Shown: in pieces, positions 1 to 5,522 of the stretch
How the letters are laid out: every line of letters starts with the position of its first letter
Numbering within the stretch: the stretch's first letter is position 1
Source of the DNA: Candidatus Methanoperedentaceae archaeon
Lineage (GTDB): Archaea > Halobacteriota > Methanosarcinia > Methanosarcinales > Methanoperedenaceae
Direction: 5' to 3'
DNA length: 6,174 nt
NCBI GenBank assembly: GCA_013331375.1
Contig: DUGO01000199.1
Location: 215 to 6,388 of the forward strand
Notes under the pieces: model-generated
Databases searched by the model: none
Told to the model about the DNA's origin: nothing
The model's input: the letters and a program-made list of their open reading frames with translations, nothing else
Made by a program: the position numbers and the translations under genes

Positions 1-54
1 TGTGCAGCCTGATACAGCCACAAGCAGTACCATGCATATGAGCAATGTCCTCAT
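1..54 (-). CDS. Lipoprotein signal peptide, N-terminal fragment of a gene running off the left edge
   Basis: Read on the minus strand, an ATG at 54 opens a frame with no stop to the window edge, encoding MRTLLICMVLLVAVSGCT. This is a textbook lipoprotein signal: one basic residue (Arg2), a hydrophobic core (residues 4-14) and a lipobox VSGC whose Cys17 would become the lipidated N-terminus of the mature protein. The start is supported by a purine-rich ribosome site GGGGAG ending 8 nt upstream (63-68) and a TATA-like box further up (93-101). The product is therefore expected to be exported and anchored to the outer face of the cytoplasmic membrane, possibly as a solute-binding protein or other envelope protein. 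The mature domain lies outside the window, so no function can be given. The gene is divergent from srp54. With only 18 codons visible, chance cannot be excluded, but signal, ribosome site and promoter agree. Confidence 0.62.
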   Translation of the reverse strand, partial: MRTLLICMVLLVAVSGCT

Positions 55-62
55 GATGACTT

Positions 63-68
63 CTCCCC
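63..68 (-). promoter_or_regulatory. Ribosome binding site of the left-edge lipoprotein gene
   Basis: The minus strand reads GGGGAG here, 8 nt before the ATG at 54. It is a partial match to the archaeal Shine-Dalgarno GGAGGTGA and is what selects this ATG as the start. Confidence 0.45.
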
Positions 69-92
69 ATATCTGACAATCGTTTCACATGT

Positions 93-101
93 CGTATAAG
101 C
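93..101 (-). promoter_or_regulatory. Candidate TATA box for the lipoprotein gene
   Basis: The minus strand reads GCTTATACG, with an A-rich stretch (ATAAA) just upstream as a possible BRE. Archaeal transcription starts about 26 nt from the TATA centre, which puts +1 near 71 and leaves a leader of about 17 nt carrying the GGGGAG site. The plus strand of the same block reads GCTTTATGG (100-108), so a weaker plus-strand box overlaps it. Inferred from sequence and spacing alone. Confidence 0.35.
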
Positions 102-165
102 TTTATGGGTGAAAACGCACTGCTTGCCTTGGCTTGCATTTTCATCTCTGGAATTATCGATGCCA

Positions 166-175
166 TTGCATGCAA
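166..175. promoter_or_regulatory. Perfect 10-bp palindrome TTGCATGCAA, possible operator
   Basis: TTGCATGCAA is identical to its reverse complement. It lies 7 bp upstream of the srp54 TATA-like box, where a dimeric regulator could affect TBP/TFB access. A half-site TTGCAT recurs at 134-139 and TTGCA at 197-201. No regulator can be named, and a 10-bp palindrome can arise by chance. Confidence 0.25.
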
Positions 176-182
176 CACAACC

Positions 183-188
183 TTTAAA
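183..188 (+). promoter_or_regulatory. Candidate TATA box for srp54 (leaderless spacing)
   Basis: TTTAAA in the context cctttaaacc has its centre about 29 nt before the ATG at 215. With archaeal spacing of 26-27 nt, transcription would begin at about 212-215, giving a leaderless or nearly leaderless mRNA. This fits the absence of a Shine-Dalgarno sequence before that ATG. Confidence 0.4.
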
Positions 189-214
189 CCGCATGATTGC
201 AGAGTATGCCTGTC

Positions 215-1534
215 ATGGTCTTAGATAAATTGGGCAGCATGCTACAGGACTCGCTGAAAAAGCTCGTGGGAGCGGGTCGCATCGACGAGCATGTGGTCGG
301 GGAAGTGGTCAAGGATATCCAGCGTGCGCTTCTCTCTGCAGACGTGAACGTAAAGCTCGTTATGGAGCTGTCATCGCGCATAAAGGAGAGGTCGCTGAAG
401 GAAGCACCACCAGCAGGCATGAATCCCAGGGAGCATGTGGTGCGCATAGTGTACCAGGAGCTCATGGCGATACTGGGCAGGGGCTCGGACATCAAGCTGG
501 CTCCCCAGAAAATACTCATGGTCGGGCTCCAGGGCAGCGGCAAGACCACGACCACTGCAAAAATTGCCAAATATTTCAAGCGCAAGGGGTTGCGCACTGG
601 CGTGGTGGCTGCGGATACCTTCAGACCGGGAGCCTACGACCAGCTAAAGCTACTGTGCGAGAGAGCAGGTGTGGCGTTCTACGGCGAAAAGGATAACAAG
701 GACTCGGTAGGGATAGTGAAAAAAGGTCTTGCCGGGCTTAAGGACAATGAAGTGATAATCATCGATACCGCCGGGCGCCATGCGCTTGAATCCGACCTCA
801 TAGCCGAAATGGAGCAGATAAATCTCGCAGCAAAGCCTGAGCATAAAATCCTTGTGCTTGATGCTGCAATCGGTCAGCAGGCAAGCGTACAGGCTGCTGC
901 TTTCAACCAGTCCATTGGCATTACAGGAGTGGCGATAACAAAGCTCGACGGCACTGCAAAGGGCGGCGGCGCGCTGTCTGCGGTGTCCGAGACCGGCTCG
1001 TCCATCGCATTCATCGGCACGGGTGAGACCATCGACGATATCGAGAAGTTCGAGCCTGACAGGTTCATCTCCCGCCTGCTCGGCATGGGGGACATAAAAT
1101 CGCTCATCGAGCGCGCGGAGGAAGTGATAACCGAGGACGATTTCGATGTCGAAGCCATGATGCGTGGCAAGATTACGCTCAAGGATGTCTATAAGCAGAT
1201 GGAAGCCGTGAACAAGATGGGACCGCTCAAGCAGGTGATGCAGATGGTTCCCCTGGGCAAGCTCGGCATCAACGTCACTGACGAAATGTACAGCGTCACA
1301 GGCGAAAAGATGAAAATGTACAAGGTCCTGATGGACTCGATGACAGAGGATGAGCTGGAGGACCCGCGTATTATCGGTAGCTCGCGTGTGCTTCGCATCG
1401 CGCGCGGCTCGGGCAGGAAACCCGAGCATGTGAGGGAACTCCTGAAATACCACAGGACGATGCAGAAGGCGATGAAGGGCATGCGCGGCGGCAAGTTCAA
1501 TATGCAGAAGATAATGAAGAAATTCGGCCAGTGA
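215..1534 (+). CDS. srp54: Signal recognition particle 54 kDa GTPase, SRP54
   Basis: SRP54 binds signal sequences of nascent chains and 7S RNA, and docks with FtsY to deliver ribosomes to the membrane. From Met215 the 439-residue protein has the usual length and order: N-domain helices (about 1-90); Ras-like G domain with P-loop GLQGSGKT (104-111), [11 protein letters not shown] (134-144), DTAGR (184-188) and TKLDG (242-246); then a Met-rich M domain (about 296-439). The M domain includes the hydrophobic loop [14 protein letters not shown] and the RNA-binding [10 protein letters not shown] segment. All GTPase motifs are intact. I chose ATG 215 because archaeal SRP54 proteins begin MVLDKLG and a TATA-like box sits 29 nt upstream. 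In-frame TTG 197 and ATG 206 would add six or three unconserved residues. No Shine-Dalgarno is visible, in line with a leaderless transcript. It is divergent from the lipoprotein gene and 71 nt ahead of aSelBL. The ending [17 protein letters not shown] is the family's basic tail. Confidence 0.97.
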   Translation: MVLDKLGSMLQDSLKKLVGAGRIDEHVVGEVVKDIQRALLSADVNVKLVMELSSRIKERSLKEAPPAGMNPREHVVRIVYQELMAILGRGSDIKLAPQKILMVGLQGSGKTTTTAKIAKYFKRKGLRTGVVAADTFRPGAYDQLKLLCERAGVAFYGEKDNKDSVGIVKKGLAGLKDNEVIIIDTAGRHALESDLIAEMEQINLAAKPEHKILVLDAAIGQQASVQAAAFNQSIGITGVAITKLDGTAKGGGALSAVSETGSSIAFIGTGETIDDIEKFEPDRFISRLLGMGDIKSLIERAEEVITEDDFDVEAMMRGKITLKDVYKQMEAVNKMGPLKQVMQMVPLGKLGINVTDEMYSVTGEKMKMYKVLMDSMTEDELEDPRIIGSSRVLRIARGSGRKPEHVRELLKYHRTMQKAMKGMRGGKFNMQKIMKKFGQ

Positions 1535-1553
1535 TACCTGTCCTGCGGGCACA

Positions 1554-1560
1554 CTTATAT
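1554..1560 (+). promoter_or_regulatory. Candidate TATA box for the aSelBL gene
   Basis: CTTATAT lies in the 71-nt gap after srp54. Its centre at about 1557 predicts a transcription start near 1583 and a leader of about 22 nt that would contain the strong ribosome site at 1594-1601. It suggests expression independent of srp54, with no clear T-tract terminator between the genes. Confidence 0.45.
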
Positions 1561-1593
1561 CCGTTGCGGCTGTATTGGACACATTCGTAAAAT

Positions 1594-1601
1594 GAGGTGA
1601 T
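1594..1601 (+). promoter_or_regulatory. Strong Shine-Dalgarno site that decides the aSelBL start
   Basis: GAGGTGAT matches eight consecutive positions of the archaeal anti-Shine-Dalgarno complement. It lies 4 nt before the ATG at 1606. An in-frame GTG at 1597 falls inside this site and so is not the start. This is the only near-perfect ribosome site in the window. Confidence 0.75.
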
Positions 1602-1605
1602 ATAC

Positions 1606-2643
1606 ATGGTCAACGTGGCGATTATAGGCGCAGAAAAGTCTGGCAGGACGTCGCTTGCTGCCAAGCTCGGCAAGAAGGGCACGGAATCCGACGTTGTGCT
1701 CTACAACTTCTCAAAAGGCGACCGGACATACGTTTTCGCGGACGCAAAAGAGTACCCGAAGTCATTGAAATCGCTTGTGACCGTGCTTGGCATATCAGAT
1801 ACTGCGCTCCTGTGCGTATCGCCTGAAGGTCTTACTGCACAGACGGGGGAATGCATTGTCGCTCTTGACCTCCTGGGATTCGGGAAGGGTATCATCGTCC
1901 TCACCATGTCTGACAAATCGAACCCGTTTGCGCTTGAGGAGCTCGGCAAAAAGCTGAAAGCCATGACAAAGGGTACAGCGCTTGAGAGCTGGGATGTGGC
2001 TGCGGTCTCCACGGTCAGCTTCGACGGCATGGAGGCGCTCAAGGAGCGGTTCTTCGGCATCGGGGAGGAGATATTGAAGGCGAAAGCTGGCAAAGCCGAT
2101 GCGCCGCCGCGCGTCATAATAGACCACATCTTCAACGTCACAGGCATAGGCTGCGTAATCCTCGGTGCGGTCATTCAGGGAACAGTGCATGTGCATGACC
2201 AGCTCACAGTCTTCCCTGTCAGGAGGGAGACCGAAATCCGCTCCATACAGATGCAGGACGTGGACGTGAAGTCCGCGCAGGCAGGTGACAGGATTGGGGC
2301 TGCGCTCAAGGGCGTCCAGCCCAAAGAGCTCGACAGGGGTTTTATAATATCCAGGGGCGAGCAGGTCTCTTCCAGGCTGGCTCTTGATTGCGTACTGACA
2401 AAATTCACCTCCGGTCTCGGTGTGGGAGATACTGTCCATGTCTTTTCAGGGCTCCAGTCAACACCGGCGCGGGTGACCGGGCTTTCGAAGGACGGGAAGG
2501 ATTGCGTGAGCGTAAAGGGCGGCGAGCGGTGCAGAGTGGCGCTTGAAGCGTCTGCAGAGCTTGCATTCAGCCCGGGGGACAGGCTGCTCCTTGCAGAGCT
2601 CAACAATCCGAAGCAGAGGTTTATCTGCGGGTGCATCCCATAA
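1606..2643 (+). CDS. Archaeal SelB-like elongation factor paralogue (aSelBL) with degenerate GTPase domain
   Basis: The 345-residue protein has the EF-Tu/SelB fold order. A small G-like domain (about 1-165) is followed by a well-kept EF-Tu domain 2 (about 169-252, VTGIGCVILGAVIQGTV then RSIQMQDVDVKSAQAGDRIG) and a domain 3 barrel (about 255-345). There is no C-terminal winged-helix domain of the kind SelB uses on its mRNA element. The nucleotide site is broken: the P-loop reads GAEKSGRT with Arg for the catalytic Lys, the DxxG position reads DAKEYP, switch I is largely missing and NKxD reads TMSD. The helix after the third motif (EGLTAQTGE) and the VSTVSFDGMEAL segment still align with SelB. 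I recall this as the aSelBL family surveyed by Atkinson and colleagues (2011), proposed to bind an aminoacyl-tRNA and the ribosome without ordinary GTP hydrolysis; its role is unproven. Start ATG 1606 follows a strong GAGGTGAT. The gene sits between srp54 and NAD kinase. Confidence 0.85.
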   Translation: MVNVAIIGAEKSGRTSLAAKLGKKGTESDVVLYNFSKGDRTYVFADAKEYPKSLKSLVTVLGISDTALLCVSPEGLTAQTGECIVALDLLGFGKGIIVLTMSDKSNPFALEELGKKLKAMTKGTALESWDVAAVSTVSFDGMEALKERFFGIGEEILKAKAGKADAPPRVIIDHIFNVTGIGCVILGAVIQGTVHVHDQLTVFPVRRETEIRSIQMQDVDVKSAQAGDRIGAALKGVQPKELDRGFIISRGEQVSSRLALDCVLTKFTSGLGVGDTVHVFSGLQSTPARVTGLSKDGKDCVSVKGGERCRVALEASAELAFSPGDRLLLAELNNPKQRFICGCIP

Positions 2644-2711
2644 GCAATCCAGGAGCCATTGCAGCCACCGCACTTGTAACTAATCTGACTGAATCCAGCT
2701 TTTGCTCACAG

Positions 2712-2723
2712 AAAAACTATATC
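2712..2723 (+). promoter_or_regulatory. Candidate BRE/TATA promoter for NAD kinase
   Basis: AAAAACTATATC combines an A-run, like a TFB recognition element, with CTATATC. The TATA centre at about 2720 predicts transcription starting at about 2746-2748, directly at the ATG at 2748. It sits in the 104-nt spacer after aSelBL. A short T-run just before it (2700-2703) is too weak to call a terminator. Confidence 0.45.
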
Positions 2724-2747
2724 GGTCTGGGTGTCAATTATTTCAGC

Positions 2748-3587
2748 ATGCGAGGGAAGACGGAACATGCGATGACCGTGGGGCTTGTGTCAAGGTGCGA
2801 TAGACCTGAAGTGCTTGAGATGGCGCGCAGGATAATCGACCACCTGTCCCCGAAAGTGAAAGTTGTCGTTGACACAAGGACTGCAGAGGCACTCGGCATC
2901 AGGGGAGCCCATGTGAGAAAGATGCGCGAAGCAGGGGCAGAGATGCTTATCTCGATAGGCGGGGATGGCACGATACTGCGTGCCATACAGAAGATGGAAG
3001 ACCCGCTCCCGATTCTCGGCATAAACATGGGCACCATCGGCTTCCTTGTGAATGTTCCGCCTGCCGATGCCATTGAAGTGATAGACAGGGCGCTTGCCGG
3101 ATTCAGGATTGAGGAGCGCTCAAGGCTGTCGATTAAGCTGAACCGGGAGGAGCTGCCCTGTGCGACAAATGAAGTAGTCCTCATAACCGCGCGACCTGCA
3201 AAGATACTCTCGTTCAGGATAATGATCGATGATAGCGAGCTTGAGGAGCTCAGAGCCGACGGTGCGGTGATAGCCACATCCACTGGCTCGACTGCATACG
3301 CAATGAGCGCGGGAGGACCCATAGTCGACCCCAGGGTCGATGCCACTGTCATAGTCCCCCTCGCGCCGTTCAGGCTCTCAGCCAGACCATGGGTCGTGCC
3401 GGCTGCGAGCGTTATCCGCATCAAGCTCTGCCTGCCTGAGAAGGATGCAGTTGTGGTCATAGACGGGCAGTACACAGGGAGCATGAAGGAAAAAGACGTG
3501 CTCACCATCACAAAAGCTGCGGTGCCCGCGCGATTTGTTGCGCTGCACGAGGACTTCTATGCAAAGGTCAGGGACAAGTTGCGGTGA
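2748..3587 (+). CDS. nadK: NAD kinase (ATP- or polyphosphate-dependent)
   Basis: It phosphorylates NAD to NADP in the cytosol, the only route to NADP. From Met2748 the 279 residues contain the family's landmarks in order: GGDGT (71-75, with the catalytic Asp), NMGTIGFL (93-100), the TNEVV segment (140-144) that contacts the nicotinamide nucleotide, RADGAVIATSTGSTAY (169-184), SAGGPIVDP (187-195), the APFRLSARPWVVP loop and VVIDGQ (236-241). Length fits archaeal members. The frame is open back to GTG 2631, overlapping the end of aSelBL, but that stretch has no family resemblance. ATG 2748 is preferred because a TATA-like box lies 28 nt upstream, as for a leaderless mRNA. ATG 2772, giving MTVGLVSR, is the alternative and matches the start of family homology. 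The gene ends one base short of the convergent moeA stop codon. Phosphoryl donor preference cannot be read from sequence. Confidence 0.93.
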   Translation: MRGKTEHAMTVGLVSRCDRPEVLEMARRIIDHLSPKVKVVVDTRTAEALGIRGAHVRKMREAGAEMLISIGGDGTILRAIQKMEDPLPILGINMGTIGFLVNVPPADAIEVIDRALAGFRIEERSRLSIKLNREELPCATNEVVLITARPAKILSFRIMIDDSELEELRADGAVIATSTGSTAYAMSAGGPIVDPRVDATVIVPLAPFRLSARPWVVPAASVIRIKLCLPEKDAVVVIDGQYTGSMKEKDVLTITKAAVPARFVALHEDFYAKVRDKLR

Positions 3588-3588
3588 A

Positions 3589-5481
3589 TTAGGGTAAAAT
3601 GATTTCACCGGTCCGCTCATAGACGCGAAGCCCAACAGGCAGGCTTTTTGCGAACTCATCTGAGCCAAGCGCTTCAAGAAAACGCTTTATCACGTCTTTT
3701 CCAAGGAGCTTTTCGGGTATCAGGAAATCGTACTCCTCATCCGCTATCTTGATGAACCCGAGCCCGTTCATCTCAGCCACAGACCTGATGCCGATGCCTG
3801 CATCCGCCCTGCCGAGCTTCACTGCAGATGCCACCGCACTGTGCGTCTTTGCTTCTGTCTCGTAGCCACCGATGCGGGAACGCAGTTCTTCAAAGCTCAT
3901 CCCCAGCCCTGCCGCAGCCTCCCGCAGCTTCATGTCAGTGAGCAGGCGCGTGCCTGAGCCCCTGTTCCTGTTGATGATGATTTTGCCGGGCAGGTCTTCG
4001 AAACCTCTGATATCGCTATTCTTCCTGACCATCAGACCCTGCTCCCTGAGATAGCCTTTTACGAGCGCCGTATCTTCAAGCCCGAATCGCTCGATGAATG
4101 GCAGGTTATAGCCCCCCGACTCATCAAGCATGTGCACACCAGCAATATCCGCCGTGCCATTCTTTATAGCTGAAAAACCGCCTGATGACCCCGCGTTTAT
4201 TATGCGCATGTTCAATCCCATTACATCTGCAAGCAGCTCAACGCCAAGGCAGTGGCTTCCCACGAACAGCAGGTCCGGCACCCTGATATCGCCGTATAAC
4301 GTCACATCAACCTCATCGCCCGGCAACAGCAGTTCGGTCGTGCCAGGTATATCCACGAATCCGTCCGCCTCAGCGAGAGCCGTTATCGCGCCTGATTCCT
4401 TTTCCACGGGATAAGCCCTCCCGCGGACAAGACCGACTGGCATGAGAAAGCGCCTGCCTCCGGTGCGAACGCCTGCTGCGAGCCTCGCCCTGGCGCTTTT
4501 TCTCAGAGAGCCATACCCCATGCCGTTCCTGAGCTTTGGGGCTATGAACTCGTTGAATATGGTGAGCGCGGAAGAGGGATATCCGGGAAGCGCGAACACC
4601 GGTTTACCGTGGAACGTTCCAGCCAGGGCAGGCTTTCCCGGCTTCATGTCAATCCCGTGAAAGAGCACGGTATCAAGAAGCCTGTACATCATATCGCCTG
4701 CGCCTGCAGACGTGCTGCCTGAGGTCAGGATGACATCGCACTCTCCGGCTGCGCGGGCAAGCTGCTCGCGTATCTTCTTCTCAGTATCCCCGGCAATCCC
4801 GTATAATACCGGCGTTACCCTGCAGTCCAATAAGGCACTGTGTAGCGAATATGAGTTGATATCATATATCTTTCCTGGCGGAAGCGGCTCCCCGGGTACT
4901 GAAATCTCATCCCCGGTCGATATTATGCCGGCTCGAAGTGCCCTCACACTAACGCTTTTGCGCCCGACTGCTGCAAGCACACCAATCTCCCGTGCAGAAA
5001 GCAGGGCACCCATCCGAAGGACTTTTTCCCCGACCATGATATCAGAGCCTGCCTGCATAACGTTCTGGTTGATTTTGACCGGTCTTTTCACGAATACACG
5101 CCCCCCGGATGCATGCGTGTGCTCGACCATGACGACCGCATCCGCGCCTGCAGGCATTGGCGCACCCGTGGCTATCTCAACAGCTTCGCCCGCCTCCACA
5201 CGCATGACAGATGACCTGCCCACGGGGACGGAGCCTGTGCAAACCAGCTCAGCCGGCATATCTTCCCGCGCCCGGTACGTATCTGCGCTGCGAAGCGCAT
5301 AGCCGTCCACTGATGCCCTGTCAAATGGCGGCACGTCTACATCGGCATGAACATCCTCTGCAAGAATACGACCAGATGCAAGCTCGAGCGGGACTGCTTC
5401 GACACGGGGTTCGATGGGTATGTCATCGATAAGCTTCCGCGCGGTTTCAGCCGGAATGAGCTGCCTGAATTCCTTTCTCAT
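3589..5481 (-). CDS. moeA: Molybdopterin molybdenumtransferase MoeA fused to a C-terminal PBP-like domain
   Basis: MoeA hydrolyses adenylyl-molybdopterin and inserts molybdate or tungstate to complete the pterin cofactor. In the 630-residue reading from Met5481 the MoeA part (about 1-396) has PPFDRASVDGYAL (51-63), TGAPMPAGADAVV (105-117), STGDE (188-192), YDINSYSL (206-213), TSGSTSAGAGD (253-263), KPGKP (280-284) and LPGYP (298-302). The acidic and Lys residues expected at the active site are kept. The rest (about 401-608) is a PBP-like domain: SHCLGVELL, INAGSSGGFSAIKNGTADIAG, NRNRGSGTR and a second lobe ending in AGIGIRSVA. It has no signal peptide, so it is cytosolic, perhaps binding the oxyanion or a related ligand (inference). 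This fusion is known in methanogens. ATG 5481 (MRKEF) is preferred over ATG 5502: it fits family starts and lies 27 nt from a BRE/TATA element. It follows the DUF4010 gene. Confidence 0.93.
   Translation of the reverse strand: MRKEFRQLIPAETARKLIDDIPIEPRVEAVPLELASGRILAEDVHADVDVPPFDRASVDGYALRSADTYRAREDMPAELVCTGSVPVGRSSVMRVEAGEAVEIATGAPMPAGADAVVMVEHTHASGGRVFVKRPVKINQNVMQAGSDIMVGEKVLRMGALLSAREIGVLAAVGRKSVSVRALRAGIISTGDEISVPGEPLPPGKIYDINSYSLHSALLDCRVTPVLYGIAGDTEKKIREQLARAAGECDVILTSGSTSAGAGDMMYRLLDTVLFHGIDMKPGKPALAGTFHGKPVFALPGYPSSALTIFNEFIAPKLRNGMGYGSLRKSARARLAAGVRTGGRRFLMPVGLVRGRAYPVEKESGAITALAEADGFVDIPGTTELLLPGDEVDVTLYGDIRVPDLLFVGSHCLGVELLADVMGLNMRIINAGSSGGFSAIKNGTADIAGVHMLDESGGYNLPFIERFGLEDTALVKGYLREQGLMVRKNSDIRGFEDLPGKIIINRNRGSGTRLLTDMKLREAAAGLGMSFEELRSRIGGYETEAKTHSAVASAVKLGRADAGIGIRSVAEMNGLGFIKIADEEYDFLIPEKLLGKDVIKRFLEALGSDEFAKSLPVGLRVYERTGEIILP
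3628..3649 (+). terminator. Weak hairpin plus T5, possible terminator for the nadK transcript
   Basis: AAGCC (3628-3632) can pair with GGCTT (3642-3646) over a 9-nt loop, and the T-run covers 3645-3649. It lies 40-60 nt past the nadK stop, within the 3' end of the opposing moeA. The stem is short and the bases are coding on the other strand, so this may be chance. Confidence 0.2.
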
Positions 5482-5503
5482 CACGGGTGCAAAGGATACC
5501 ATT

Positions 5504-5519
5504 GTTAATATCGTTTCCG
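5504..5519 (-). promoter_or_regulatory. Candidate BRE/TATA promoter for moeA
   Basis: Minus strand CGGAAACGATATTAAC joins a purine-rich BRE-like block (GGAAA) to ATATTAA. The TATA centre at about 5508 lies 27 nt before the ATG at 5481, the spacing of a leaderless transcript. The element occupies the short gap after the upstream membrane-protein gene and would overlap codons if ATG 5502 were the start. It could let moeA be expressed apart from the upstream gene. Confidence 0.45.
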
Positions 5520-5522
5520 ACG

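Noticed and set aside
197..214. TTG start at 197 for SRP54
   Set aside because: It adds MQSMPV before the usual MVLDKLG start of archaeal SRP54, lacks a ribosome site, and would lie only about 11 nt from the TATA centre.
650..1582. A 310-residue open frame on the minus strand across srp54
   Set aside because: It lies wholly antisense to a fully conserved gene, its His/Leu/Ala-rich translation matches no family I know, and it has no ribosome site. It is a shadow of the codon bias of srp54.
1795..2439. A 214-residue minus-strand frame inside aSelBL
   Set aside because: The sense-strand gene has clear EF-Tu-like domains and a strong ribosome site. The antisense translation is low in recognisable structure and begins inside the gene.
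1606..2643. Genuine selenocysteine factor SelB or a translation factor such as IF2
   Set aside because: The GTP motifs are broken and the C-terminal winged-helix domain needed for mRNA-element recognition is missing. The length of 345 residues is well below SelB or IF2. No in-frame TGA or selenoprotein gene is seen in the window.
2631..2747. N-terminal extension of NAD kinase from GTG 2631, overlapping the end of aSelBL
   Set aside because: The 39 extra residues resemble no NAD kinase N-terminus, and the stretch contains the AAAAACTATATC promoter candidate. It is better read as a spacer.
2644..2747. Possible small RNA or terminator between aSelBL and nadK
   Set aside because: Only a T4 run at 2700-2703 without a convincing stem. 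Nothing beyond the promoter candidate is supported.
2738..3511. A 257-residue minus-strand frame inside nadK
   Set aside because: It is Ser/Thr-rich with no family likeness, and it mirrors the NAD kinase codons, which hold every expected motif.
4712..5302. A 196-residue plus-strand frame inside moeA
   Set aside because: Antisense to conserved MoeA motifs, Ser/Pro/Thr-rich, with no start context; an artefact of base composition.
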